64,000 nt of DNA from Tolypocladium sp. Sup5 PDA-1 (GCA_000750105.3 JPHH03000033.1:124001-188000), one strand, 5' to 3'; counted from the stretch's first letter, positions 21,539-33,193 are shown. Program-made: numbers and translations. The notes: a model not told the origin generated them from the letters alone.

Positions 21539-24500
21539 TCAGCTGTGGATGGAGGCTCTCAGACGTAGAGGGAGGTCTTGGGTGTCTTTGGTTGCCGTGG
21601 TCGCGACCATGGTGGTAGCCGAGTTGTACTCAGTGGCGGCGACGGCGGCGGCAAGAATCTCGGAACCTCCACCAGCAGATCCAAGCATAGAGGTGGCTTC
21701 TTGCTGCATCTGCCGCTCACGCAGCCATTGGCGTAGTTCTTGACCGATGAAGGGCCTCCCCAGACCATTGTTGAAGTCATCGTGGCTCAAGTAGTCGCTT
21801 TCGCTATTCTCAGGGAGTTGCAATGGTGGTCTCGGAGGAGGCTGTTGCTGCTGTGGACCATTGACCATATGCTCGCGACCAGAAAGATCATCCTTATCCC
21901 CATGATCGATATGGCCGCCCTGCTTCTCCCTGAGGAGCTGCGCGACGTGCAGATTGCCGGTGAGCTCGGCCATAGCGAGGGCCGTCAGCTCGTCCCTGTC
22001 TCTGATGGTTATGTCGACAACCCCTGCCGCCACTCCTCCTGTTGCTTCACCCCTGGCTCGTCGCCGTTGCCGTCTTTTTTTGTCGCTGAACAGTAAGTTC
22101 ACGACATCAAGTTGGCCCGTGAGAGCAGCTAGATGAAGAGCTGTGGACCCGTCACGAGCCTGAAGCTCAGCGTTGGCATTGTGCCGCAGCAGCATCCGCA
22201 CAGTCGCTGGCTGCCTGCTGGCAGTAGCCCAATGTAGTGCCGTTTGCCCGCAGTGGTCCTGGGCATCAACTTCGGCAGCGAGATCGACAAGCCTTTCCGC
22301 CAGCGGCTTGTCGCCATGTTTGCAGCTCCAGTGCAATGCGTTTCGACCGTGAAAGTCCCTGGCGTTCACGTCTGCTCCGTGTTCTATCATGTACACGACA
22401 ATCCAGGAATGCCACATCCTCGCTGCCAGGAGCATCGCCGTCCATCCAAACACCTTCATGTCGACTGTGGCTCCTCCCTTCTTGACCAGAATTTCCACCA
22501 TCTGCGGATAGCCGCTCTCGGCCGCCCAGTGTAGCGCGGTGCGGCCGCTCCGCTCGCGAGTGTCAACATGCGCTCCGTGGTCCAGGAGCAGCTGAACCGT
22601 GTTCTCGCTTCCAATCCAGGCCGCGTGGGTGAGCGCTGTAGAGCCACCGACAGCGTCCTCGGCGTCGATATCGGCCCCGTTCTCGAGCAATGCCAGCAGC
22701 CGCAGGTCATGGCCGCTGTTGACCGCTGATCGCAGTCCACTGACGACGCTGCTTCCGACCGATTTTCTATCTGCCATCTCCTCCATCAGGGCTCGCATGT
22801 CGTTGTTTGTCAGCCGCTCTACCACTCGACTGACGATGCCATGGCCGCTGTCTGTGCGGTCGAGAAGTAGCTCAACCAGAACTCTCTGCTGCTTCACTGC
22901 CGCTGCGTGCAGGGGTGTCCAGCCATCCCTATCGAGCACGTTGGTGTCCGCCCCGTTTTCTAGCAGCAGGCGTGCGACGGGCTCGTAACCGTGCAATGCC
23001 GCTGCGTGTAATGCTGTGAACCCATGGACATCACTGGTATTGATATCGGCGCCCAGCTCTATTAGCGTCTTCACGGCGTCAGCTCTCCCGGCCAGGGCAC
23101 TCCAAAGGAGGGTGCTTTGCCCAACGTTGTTTTTTGCGTTAACACAGGCTTGGTGACTCCAGAGCAAGCGCGCAATGGCACAGTGAGAGATGGCCCAGTG
23201 TAATGGCGTGTTGTCGTAGTTGTCTCTTGAGTTGGGGTTTGCACCATTGCTCAGGAGGACTCTCGAGGCCATTTCGTGTCCCTGGGGCACTGCCCAGTGC
23301 AGTGGCGTGCTGCCCTGATCGTCTTTGTAGTCGACATCGGCTCCTTCGTCCAAGAGCATTTGCACTGTTGTATGACTGCCGGCTTCTGCTGCCAGGATGA
23401 GAGCCTTGTTGTGCTCCGTATTGTCTGACTGAACGGGGACGTTCTTGCCCAGCAGAATTTTGACAATGTCATTATGGCCACCCATGATAGCCCAATGAAG
23501 CGTCGTCCATCCTTCATTGTCTTCCACCACACGGCTTGCACCTTGTGTAAGCAAAAGTTCCATCGCCTCTTTGTGCCCGTTCCTGGCCGCCCACGCAAGA
23601 GCCGTCTCCCCACGATTGTTGTGAATGTCCACTTCGGCCGTCATCTCAATTAGCTGCCTCACCGCTCGGGTGTGGCCGTACCTAGCTGACAAGAGCAACG
23701 CGGTGGCACCGTAACTATCCCTGCTGTCAATGTCCGCGCCACCTTGACATAAGTCGCCAAGGACTTGATCCAAACCCCAGTACGCTGCCGCGTGAAGGCA
23801 AGTGAAGCTTCTAGGAAACTGGTCATGCCAGTCGCTGATCCGATGCCGAGGAATATGTAATGCTTGAACAGAGGTGGCCAGCTTTTTTTCATCCTGCAAG
23901 AAGGCCAGGATTAAATCCACCATCTGTTCACTCATATGATTCGCCGCATGGTACGCCCAGTGGCGACAGGCATATTCCAGGAGGCAATACCTCTCTAGCC
24001 GTTCACTCATGCCACTTGCTTCAACGCAAGGGCCTTTCGAAAACGGCTCGAAGGATAAGTAGATAAGGCAGGCTGTGGCAAGCTCTTTCTCGTAGTCTGC
24101 CAAAAGCTTTGCGCGAAACTTTCGCAGGTGCTCATGCAACGTATAATGAGCGAGCCCCACGCGGCAGGTCTCTTGGTCAACCCGGATAAGACCAGAAGAA
24201 ATGGAGAAGAGAATGATCTTCTGATGCAGAGCTTCACTGCCCAGGTCCGTCGTCTCAGGGTCGACGCTCAAGGCGTGAAGAAGCTCGTCCATGCAAAGTG
24301 GTCTTCGAGCACAAGATATGTAGGAAAGAACTCTCAGTGCAAGCTCCTTGTCCCCCTCGTCTGAATCCTCTATCCTCTGCAAGGAGTTGTCATAGAATTC
24401 ATGCACGTCTTTTGCTAGAGTCTTAAGAGCTTGGCGGACACCCTGTATTCTTCGCTGGCTGCAGAGATGCTTCATCTGAAGGTGAGCTAGGAGGAACCTA

Positions 24501-26661
24501 GAATTGTTATCAATTAGCTTTTTGCAATACAAGACTTAGGGAGCCAGTCATTATGCACGCTGCCCTTACATTCCATTCGCCTGCTCTATCAGCTTGTTGA
24601 GAATGTCTTCTCTGATGCCAGGGTCTTGGGCTAAGAGCGGGCGAATTCTCACATCCCTGTCGAGCCTGTAGTTCAGGTACGCTCGAATGTCGTCCTGGTC
24701 GGCAACAATGTCGACTCGTGCCATGTTAGAGAACCGTTCTTCAAGGTCCACGTTGAGACGAGAAGTGATGAACAGACGAATGGAAGACTCAAGTTTTCTT
24801 CCCGAGAGGAGAAATTCTTCCCTGTTCTGTTCCGGGCACTCATCCTATAGAGCGGAATCGCTAGTTAGCAGTGGCAATAGGACTGAAATCGAGATTTCTA
24901 TAACAGACCAAGGCGTCAATGAAGACGTAAATTTTCCCAAAGAATCTAGATAAAGACTTGATAAGTGAAATGCGATCGTCTTCGCTCGGGTATGATCTCT
25001 TGTTCACGAATTTATCGCGAAAGGCCTGAACTTCCGGAGGAAAGGGATTGCATTGTTCGGCAAGCTGCCGAATGACGCTGGACCATATCTCCGACACAAG
25101 GTGCGTCTTGCTCTCTTTATAGTTGCAGTAGACGAAGGCTATCGCTCGATCCGGGGCCGGGGTGTTTTCTTCAACATAGGAAATGGCTGCCGACCTGTCC
25201 TCATATTAGCGGGCCGTCTGGGAAATCGTTGTCCTTTCAACTAGTAGGGCAGCCGCAGACATGGCCAACATACATCATCACAGTTTTTCCGGTGCCAGCT
25301 TGATAAAAGGTATTAGCAGGTCAACTTCAAAAGCTTGGTTGGTAGCCATACGGTCACCAGGGCACCAAATGGTCGATGGTTGTGAACCATTTACCCATTC
25401 TTGAAACACGCTGGAGTTCAACAGCCACTGGCCAGTGCCTGCATGATGCTTTGTGAAGACATCTCGCTGATGATCTCGAAAGTCGAGTGTAGAAAGCCAC
25501 CGTAGAATGGTGTCTCTCTCCTGGCCTGAAGGTCTTCGTGAGATAACGGCCAGAGTTTGCGGGACGCAATGAACTTACTGTCAATATATCTGTTCATTCG
25601 TTCTGTGCCGTGGGCAACAGAGCTCATATTTTGTTCCAAACGTTCTGTGGACAGTAAAACTTCCCTGACACCTCCATGGACTGCTTGAGTATCAACTTTG
25701 GTTTGTTCCACAGTAGAAAGCGTTGCGATTTGCACGATGTCTCGTCCGTGTTGGACCATTTTCTGGAAGTGCTGATGCGCCTCTTTTAACTCAACATCTT
25801 CGCCAGACACTAGAGTTAGAAAGGTTTTTACTAGGCATTTGTTAGCTGTGCGACTCTATATTGTTGGGAACCTCCATCATCAAAATCTATGCAATGGAAT
25901 CGACAAGTTGAGGTCGCGTTGCACCAGGACGCACGGTGGGAATGGTGTGAAAGAGGCGGTGAAGTTGCGTAACGACTGAATGGAAATGAAAGGGAAGCAC
26001 AAAGAAACACAGCAGACGCACCGACTCGCTTTTTGTTGATGTATCTGGTGTACATTCCACAGAGAATAAGAACGGAACTCAAGACTGCGGTTATCGCATC
26101 CTTTAACTCTGGTACCGACGGGATCTTGTTATCCCACATCTGTATTCCGTAGAGATACGAGTGCACATCTTGGAAGAATTCCGAGAGTTTGTCGTAGTCG
26201 CCGGACACGTTGTTCGCAGTCTAGAGCACGTTAGAGGCATACATGCCATGAGGCGCTTGGACCGTACGATGATCAGCCATCGGATGGCGGCAAATATGGC
26301 TTCGCTCGGAGGAAACATCTAGTGGTCCAGTAAACAACGTAGCCTAAAGCTAGAGTAGCACGGCGGGATTTCGTACTGCCTTACTCGCGTGACCCGCTAT
26401 CTCGCTCAATGACTGAATCGGACCGAGGCACCGACTAACAAGTCTTCTGAACCTGTCTGTCTTGGAGCCGTCGTGACGATACTGGCGGAACGACTTTTCC
26501 TTTTTGCCAATCTCATCCATGATTTTGCCAACGCTGGCATCATTTCTCGTCGCAGCCATATCCTGGTACCCCGTGATCTCTTCGTAGCGGTCTATGGCTT
26601 CTTGCCATATCGACCCAAGTTCAGATGGGGCACCTATGATCGGTTCTACACCGTCAGGCAT
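21539..26661 (-). CDS. NLR-like STAND protein: Goodbye-like, NACHT, ankyrin repeats; 9 exons, 1,499 aa
   Basis: I place exons at 26661-26377, 26318-26268, 26220-26022, 25830-25579, 25525-25358, 25298-25274, 25194-24909, 24844-24570 and 24497-21539. Phases agree throughout and the sum is 1,500 codons. Residues 1 to about 230 match the fungal Goodbye-like N-terminal region (LWxxAIDRYEEIT start, RQYRHDGSKTDRFRRLVS, FPPSEAIFAAIRWLI). A WLSTLDFRDHQ linker leads to the NACHT ATPase, with Walker A PAGTGKT near 318-324 (a 25-nt exon) and Walker B FIDALDEC near 418-425. MFLLAHLQMKHLC ends the ATPase helical part. About 18 ankyrin repeats fill residues 745-1390, before a disordered Gln/Pro-rich tail. 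Such proteins oligomerise on ligand binding and mediate non-self recognition or regulated cell death in fungi. The ligand is unknown. It diverges from the gene at 26907. Confidence 0.88.
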
Positions 26662-26793
26662 TTTGATCGTAGCACTCTCAACAAGAGCTTCTGCCTGGTT
26701 AACAGGTGTCTTTGCGCATGATTACCACCGAGAAACGAGTGCCAGGTACTGCCTCAACATCGCCCATAGGCTCCGTTCACAGAGGCGGGGGGC

Positions 26794-26853
26794 CCGCTCG
26801 ACTCCAGGCGTACGCCTGGAGTCGAGCGGCCTACTACGCCTGGAGTCGAGCGG
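26794..26853. promoter_or_regulatory. Perfect 36-bp palindrome plus third arm in a divergent promoter
   Basis: Bases 26794-26811 and 26812-26829 are exact inverted copies of an 18-mer (arm CCGCTCGACTCCAGGCGT) with no spacer. A further copy of the right arm stands at 26836-26853. It lies between the NLR-like gene (starts 26661, minus) and the H2C2 gene (starts 26907, plus). It could be a dimeric regulator site for both genes or the footprint of a small element. The symmetry is seen; the role is inferred. Confidence 0.8.
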
Positions 26854-26906
26854 CATATCGTCATTAATTTTCCAGACCCTGCTCCGCACTCGGGGTCTTG
26901 AACACC

Positions 26907-27476
26907 ATGGATCAGACTTTTGTATTTTCACCCAGCGTAAGGATCGAATTTTCGCAATATGTACAAGACAGCCCCAACCGTCGCCGTATCTCGCGAACCG
27001 AAAGGACCTCTCTGATCGAGTGGCTAACCAGTGCCACATCGCATCCTTCGTCACAAAGGGAGTCCAGCCGTCGTCATTATGTCAGAAAGAAGTTCGCGTG
27101 GGACGCCGAAAAACAGTCCCTGATCTCAGTACCACAAGGAGGGCAGGGGACGGCCCGAGTAGTGGTCGCAGACGATGAGATTGTGGACGTGGTCGAAGCG
27201 ACGCACAAAAACAATGGCCACGCTGGTTGGGATGCGACCTGGAAGGACATCAGCAGTTGTTACTATGGTATCTTGCGCGCAGATGTCATATTTCTACTCA
27301 AGCGATGCCACGTGTGCGCTCGGGATCCTCGCAAGCGCCCCAAGGGCCTTTCCCCAACGAGACAGCAGCCCGGCATGACGAGTCCCAGTATTCCCAGCAG
27401 TTTCGATATCGACAACCTCCTCCTTTACGAACCGACTCCCGATGCGTCACGAGACGAAGACCGGCCGAAAGAATAA
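26907..27476 (+). CDS. Small protein with integrase-type H2C2 zinc finger
   Basis: A single exon of 189 residues from the ATG at 26907; upstream codons in frame exist only through TTG. Residues around 85-150 form an H2C2 zinc-binding module as found before the catalytic core of Ty3/gypsy integrases: H-x3-H (THKNNGHAGWDATW), then YYGI and C-x2-C (KRCHVCARDP). No DDE integrase core, reverse transcriptase or LTR follows, so this is not an active element. I recall similar stand-alone proteins in other ascomycetes, which would make it a domesticated domain. It may bind nucleic acid. Its promoter is shared with the NLR-like gene. Function unknown. Confidence 0.7.
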   Translation: MDQTFVFSPSVRIEFSQYVQDSPNRRRISRTERTSLIEWLTSATSHPSSQRESSRRHYVRKKFAWDAEKQSLISVPQGGQGTARVVVADDEIVDVVEATHKNNGHAGWDATWKDISSCYYGILRADVIFLLKRCHVCARDPRKRPKGLSPTRQQPGMTSPSIPSSFDIDNLLLYEPTPDASRDEDRPKE

Positions 27477-27780
27477 ATCGCAGATATTCAAAAAGATCAT
27501 GCGGGATCAAGAGCATGCAGCCCTCGAACTTTACACAGCGCTCTTTTGGAAAGGTGTTTGGATGGCCGGGCAAACCAGCTACCATTTTGAAGCCAGCGGA
27601 TACCGTCGAGTCGATGTCTGCGCAGGAGCCGCATTGTGTCACAAACATTTCTTGGCTATCCTGGTGGAAATCATCGCATGCTTCTGTATTCGTGATATTC
27701 CTCGACGGCAGTGTAATACGAGCAGCACCTTTAGCTCATCCCTATTCAACCTTTGGCGTTTCTTGCCGCTCCCTCCTCGT
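27477..27780. other. Short convergent spacer
   Basis: About 300 bases between the 3' ends of two convergent genes. The open frames here are shadows or extensions without family content. Confidence 0.5.
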
Positions 27781-28446
27781 CTACTTTGCCATTTCGTCTC
27801 TCAGCCACTGGGCGATACGGTATTCATCCAAAGACTCCCCATCAGAACCCAAAATCTCGACCCTCTCGATTCCCCGAAATGAACAGAGCGACAAAATACC
27901 AGGGTCGGACATGAATGTCGCCTTTGGTATATCCGTCATCAAATAACTCTCAAACTTGAGGCGTAGCAATCTGAGTCTCCTGCACTGCTTGAGGAGTTGG
28001 ACACACGCAGAGACATGCAACGCTGGCAGTATCAAGTGGTTGTCCTCGGACTCTGGGAACTTGCGCCAATTGCATTCGAGATCGATCCGGCTCTCCCAGG
28101 AGAACTCCAAAGATTCGATATTCTCCCGTCCAATACGCCCCACTACAATGAGGAGCTGCGTGAGGTCGTCTATGTCGGCCATATGGAACGTCGTGTTTCG
28201 ATATGCCAACGGCAGCGCCTCTTGACGCATTTGTCTGTTGACTCTCAGGAGTGTAGAATCCTTGCCAAAGGGAAAATAGAGCCCACTGGAGTCGCCGATA
28301 GCACGGCAGAAATCGTAATGATTGGAACCGTCTCTCTCCCCAGTGCACCATTTCCCCCTGTGAAGCGCAAAGTTGTAAACTTTTTCGCGTAGCTCTCGTG
28401 GCAAATTTAAGAGCCTGGCACTACTCCGTGCCGTTCCGGATCGTAA
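27781..28446 (-). CDS. F-box-like fungal hypothetical protein, 5' end unresolved
   Basis: The open frame runs from 28446 (just after a TAG) to a stop at 27781, about 221 codons. It begins with LLNLPRELREKVYNFAL, the typical opening of fungal F-box-like proteins of the LPxELRxxxY group. It continues with LLRVNRQMRQEALPLAYRNT, a second hallmark of that family, and leucine-rich text to the end. No ATG stands before the LPREL motif in this frame, and the preceding gene's stop (28407) overlaps it. Either a short first exon is spliced on, or a one-base shift would join it to the ATG near 28457. Probable role: protein interaction. Unknown target. Confidence 0.6.
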   Translation of the reverse strand, partial: LRSGTARSSARLLNLPRELREKVYNFALHRGKWCTGERDGSNHYDFCRAIGDSSGLYFPFGKDSTLLRVNRQMRQEALPLAYRNTTFHMADIDDLTQLLIVVGRIGRENIESLEFSWESRIDLECNWRKFPESEDNHLILPALHVSACVQLLKQCRRLRLLRLKFESYLMTDIPKATFMSDPGILSLCSFRGIERVEILGSDGESLDEYRIAQWLRDEMAK

Positions 28447-28940
28447 CTATTATGGTCCATTCTTAGCACAGTTCTCAGAGGTGTTGTAGGCTGCCATACT
28501 TGCGCAACGGAAACAACGCCAAATGCCTCAGCTTCGGTAAACAGGAGCGGCATATTGAGCCCGAACCCGTAGTCGATATCAACAAAGAATTTGTAGAAAC
28601 CCACAAAAGTCGTTCGTCTCAGCAGGATGGAGTCACCGTCCCATGTTATTGTCTGCGAGTGTTAAACAAGCTACGCCCAGTCTAGAGAGGGGGTGCCTAC
28701 CTTCATTTCGTTGCATGCTGGGAGTAGGGCATTTGCGTCTTCCTCGTGGAACCGTGAGGTCTCCGGTTTTTGTGAAGTTAGATACTCCCTCTCGGTTCGG
28801 TCGTATATATTATCAGAAACCGGGGTGAGATCGGAGTAGAAGCGGTGCCCGATCTTATCAAGGCCAAGACAAGTATCAACTTTGTATCCCAGCGCGTTTT
28901 CCATCTCCAGGATTGTCAAGGTAGGCTTCCGCTTAGCCAT
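28407..28940 (-). CDS. Uncharacterised 161-aa protein, 2 exons
   Basis: Exons 28940-28701 and 28652-28407, joined across a 48-nt intron (GTAGGC...CGCAG), give 161 codons with phase kept. The start is the ATG at 28940; further upstream the frame opens only with GTG. There is no signal peptide or membrane segment. The second exon has an aromatic-rich stretch (FVGFYKFFVDIDYGFGL). I do not recognise the family. The gene ends inside the open frame of its minus-strand downstream neighbour, so one of the two models may be incomplete, or the two may belong to one transcript. Confidence 0.5.
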
Positions 28941-30465
28941 GATTGTGTCCACGCCACAGCCCTCGTTGATGCTATTGGAACAGTTGTGCAGGAGCTGACG
29001 GAGTCCACGACACAGGACTACCTATGCTCGGAAGAAGGGCAGTTAGCCACTGCTGGATGGCTGCTGCAAGCAGGTAAATGACATATTTGGCACGTCGCCT
29101 CGTTGCCTCGGCTGCTGAGGAACAATTGCAGGGCGTCCAAAGGGTTACGCTCGTTGAACTGGGCCCTTCTGCGGATGGGGATAGATGGTGTGGCTGGGCT
29201 GGGTGGGAACGGCGGGAAAGAAATTCTTCCGGGCACATGCACGTATGTACTTGTAGCACGGAGCGCTTCCCTCACCTCAGAGCCTTAGAGTTCTCTCACA
29301 CACTGCATCGAGCGCTTGGCCCCCCGGGGAAAAAGGTGCTCTCCATGTCTTCAGCGTCTCGAATCCTCGATTGAAACTGATGTGTCAAATGAAATTGCGC
29401 GATTATGTAGCTCGATTTACGGTCCTACGGTTCCTCCGGGAATAAATGGCACCTGGGGCACCTTTCTCGTATGTACATAGGTGCAGTTTTGACGTGGACA
29501 GCCGATTGTCGACTAGGCCCACTGCTTTTGTCCAACAGGGATACTATTGGTGCTGGGCCCATTGTTTTTGTCTAACAGGATACTATTGGTGCTGGGGTTC
29601 TTGTAGGCCGGGTCCGTACCAGCAGTGGCGCGGACTTTTCAAACCGACGGTTTAGGCTAGGCGCTGCATTCAGCGTGGGGCTTCGTTGAGGGCTGTCATC
29701 TGTAAGACAGTTGAGTACCACCAGTCTTGCACTCATATTTGGTGAATATATGGCGGTGTCTTTTATTCCCCCTTTTGGTAATTGACAGTAGCCAACCGCA
29801 GCGGCTCGCCGCGACTCGCTACGAAGAAAACCAGACGAAGTCCCCCGCAACGCTTTGCACAAGCAGCAGCATTCTAGTCTGGTGTTTGACCTTGAGCCCA
29901 TCGTGTCCTAGGCTGCTGTTCCATTCCCTGTGTTCCAGCACAAATCCGCACAAGTCTGTCCCAGTTGCCCTCAGGGCTTGCCTGTTCTCATTGATCCCTG
30001 CGCGAAGCACCATGGACTCTTGCTCACCGCCCACATTTTGTCTGCCCTACGTTGGCATTTGAGATGATTTGTGTGTTGTCGAATGGCATTCATTACTCCG
30101 TGCATTCGCCGGATTGCTGTCGTGGCTGTACAGCCCTTTGCAGTGCCCCTCGATTGCGCAGAAAGAGGGCTTTCTTTGTGAAAGGCTTTCGGCGGGCGAG
30201 CATTTCAGTATCGTCGTTGTGGCTTCCACCACCACCGAAGAAAAGCGCTGCTCCCCTCGACCGAATCAAACAAGTGTGCATAAATGTTATTTGTTTCTCT
30301 AGCAAAGCGTGGGCGCGTTCCATGACAATCGGAGGGAGCCACTTCTACCACGAGAAACTCGATGGTTCTCTGTGGTATTCCTGTCGGGTTCAAAGGAAAG
30401 AAAATCCATTCATGGACGACGCAAGCCAGTCGTGGCATCACCACGAAGGTAATGACGCGACACCT
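28941..30465. other. Intergenic with small tandem duplication
   Basis: About 1.5 kb. ORFs of 60-160 codons on both strands lack any family signal. It contains the imperfect tandem repeat at 29518-29596. Confidence 0.5.
29518..29596. repeat. Imperfect tandem duplication, 40 and 39 bp
   Basis: CCCACTGCTTTTGTCCAACAG and CCCATTGTTTTTGTCTAACAG start the two copies (29518 and 29558). Both continue GATACTATTGGTGCTGGG. Most differences are C against T in the second copy, the direction expected of RIP-like change. Confidence 0.85.
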
Positions 30466-31642
30466 TCATACGACCGACCACGTAGCCACCATAGCCTGCG
30501 TAACAATCGCCTCTATCTGCTCCCACCTCTGCACGAGTAGTCTCCGTTGAGAGTCCTTGCCCACTTGCAGGGCGCATACTTCCTTCTGGATCTCCTTGAT
30601 TCTGTCCAAATATTCGCCAAGCAATACTGGTAGCAGCTCACTGGCCTTCGCGAGAGTACCTTCTGCATCCTCCACGCCGTCTATGTAGCTCTGCCATTGT
30701 GCATCCACACAGCAAAGCAGTCGCAACGCGATCCAGATATTGCCAGATCTCTTTGAGCCAACATGAAGCATGAAGTCACCTAGATAGCCGTGTTCCTTCA
30801 GCTCAGCTTTCTGCTTTGGACTCAACTTTGGGAGAATCAGATCATCGAGGCAAACGTTATCCCATCGATTTTCTCTTAGGAAAAACCCGTACTCGGCCAA
30901 CAAGAAGTCGTTTGAATGCTCTCCGTATGATGTACATATCTCATCGCCTGCACGGTAATGGCGGTCTGTAGTAATGGTGTAGCTTTCGGTCGAGAACGAT
31001 ACGGAACAGCCCGTATCCGCGTGGTTGAATAGGTCAGCAACTGGTAGTAAAGCCAGTCGATCGTGCCAGGGAAAGAGCATTGTCGCTGGTGTCTCGTAAT
31101 AGAAAGTCCTTGTGTTGACGAGCAGCCAAGCATACAAGTAGTCTTGTCGACTTGTGTTCGAGAAGCTGCTCCTAAACATCTCCCAATCCTGTTCAATCTT
31201 GGCCTGGTGCTTGGTCAATAGGTCCTTGGCCTCTGCGGGCAGTAGTCTTTGAAGCTCTTCGGGCCACAGATATGGCATTGTCGCCTCAAAATCCGTCCAG
31301 GTGGGTACTAATTTGGCCCAATCTGTCGACTCGGTGCGATGAAGAGCGAGCTCCGCGGCCAGAAGGCCGTGAATGGGCATATCCGGAGATAGCTTGCAAG
31401 AAATAGTCTCGGGGACTGTGTGTAGGCTTCGGATAGCCTGGACGGGAATGGTCATGATAATCTCCCCTCTCTGTCGACTTGTCAGACCGCGTTTCAGCGA
31501 GGAGATTGCCGTAAGGTACCTCAAGGTCACGAGTGGCCGCGATTCCAATTCCACGGCCAGGGATGCTGGCCGGTGCGATACCAAAGACTTGCACCCCTTC
31601 ATCAGTAGCCCTGCGAAGAAGGCCATCGAAAGCGCTCATCAT
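30466..31642 (-). CDS. SET-domain lysine methyltransferase (SETD3/LSMT-like), 2 exons
   Basis: Exons 31642-31520 and 31470-30466 with a 49-nt intron give 375 residues. The N-terminal SET start is GIAPASIPGRGIGIAATRDL. The inserted iSET helices include LLVNTRTFYY. DLFNHADTG and GDEICTSYGEHSNDFLLAEYG provide the NH and YG residues that form the AdoMet and lysine pockets. The final 110 residues are helical, like the Rubisco-LSMT substrate-binding domain. Members methylate non-histone proteins such as ribosomal proteins or elongation factors in yeasts. The substrate here is unknown. The two first codons are both ATG. Confidence 0.9.
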
Positions 31643-33193
31643 GTCGAAGAAGTTGAGATTGGAGGCAGAAATTTCAAGAATCGCAGCGCTTGGCCAGAAT
31701 GTCTGTCATCGGGGTCGGTTCCGGTTCGCATCAGTTGTTCCAGGCGACTGCATGGAGTGAGCGGGACTGAGTTTTGGTGTCACTCAAATCCAGCTACTAA
31801 TTATAACACGTGCCCTCTAATTTGCCCCACCACGACGAGCCGCAACAACTAATCCAGGATTCCAGGCAAGATGGACGCAAATCCCAATTCTTATCAAATA
31901 TCTTTAAGAAGCACTTTAGGCTTACGTTTGCTCCAAGCTATCATCAAGTACGTCTCGTGCCACGGTCTGCTGGGGATATATGACGACGGGCGGGAGTGGC
32001 TGAGGCAGCCTTCCATTGCCGAGCAGCCGAAATGCATCTTGCATCTCGGATCTACGTGTACCGATCTCATTAAGCGTCGGGAACGCGTACCGGAAGGCGC
32101 CCTCGCCGCTATTGGCACACCCCCATGTTAGGCTCTGTAATATGCTGTCTTCAAACCTCCTCCATCGACTTCTTGTCCTCTGGACTTCTCGTCTCCTCTT
32201 TCCCCCCCCTATCTTAGTCGGCTATCCTGGCTGTATACCCTGTCTTTCTGCCTGTCAGCCTGCGTAAGCCCTTTGTTTCGCGAGCTCGCCATGCCACGCA
32301 AAGACGGCCATCCACGCACCCGTACAGCTAGCTGTTGGTCGTTAACGAAGTCAGTTCCCCAATTCTAAACCATGTCGTGGGGTATAAATCCCGCCTCATA
32401 TCGTATCGCTGTTTGCTTTAGTCTTGCTCATCAGATAGATTCATCGATTAAAGCATGCCATAAGCCTGCAGTTGTCGTGATCTGGGCTGTAGACGACCCG
32501 GGTCCATGTCTGATATAGAGAAAGGCAAAGACTTCAAGTCGCAGGTGGAATGGAACCTTCAAAATGACCGCCCTGTAATTGGGCCTGTAGGGTAGATGGG
32601 AGACACAACGGGTACATACTGGGGAGTAGCCACTGGGATAAACGTCAAGAACCACGGCGCTACATGTATTCGGCTGTCGATCCGTCAGCCAAGCCTACAT
32701 GTAAGGAAGCCAGCTTGGCAAGGCTCGGGCCGTGCATGATAGGGCAGACTAGCTATATTGATTGAAGTAGAGGTTAATTAAATTAAGCGAGAAATAATGA
32801 CATACGTCTAAGGCTCCGGGAACTACTACGTAGTAAGAATGGAAGCTAAGAATGCTGAACACTTGACGGAAACGATTCTTTGCGTAACCAAGCCAATATT
32901 TTGCACCATATAAGCAGCAGTGGTGACTTTATGCCGTGTTACCCGTCGCAACGGTACGGGCCGAGAATGTGGGATGAAAATGCTGTTAGGAAGCGGGTTG
33001 ATGGCGATCACGCAATCAGACCGATGTTCGCATGCCACCGCGCTTATGCCGGCGTGTCCGTTGACGAGATAACTGCAGGAAGGGCCCCAAGATAAGGTAG
33101 GCGAGGTACTTGTATTGCCGCGAGCCCGAATGTGGTCTTGCAATTTTCTAGATTTCAATTACTCGCACGACCGGACCCATTGACGAACAGACA
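31643..33193. other. Intergenic between divergent genes
   Basis: About 1.55 kb holding the upstream regions of the SET gene and the permease. A TATA-like GTATAAAT occurs near 32381, too far from either start to assign. Nothing else is supported. Confidence 0.5.

Noticed and set aside
29078..29374. Plus-strand ORF of 98 codons
   Set aside because: Composition looks random, and no start context or homology is recognisable.
30052..30540. 162-codon plus-strand ORF downstream of the SET gene
   Set aside because: Begins at a non-ATG codon, overlaps the SET gene's 3' end, and has no family signal.
32375..32395. TATA-like GTATAAAT as a promoter
   Set aside because: It lies about 800 bases from the nearest start codon, so it cannot be tied to a gene.
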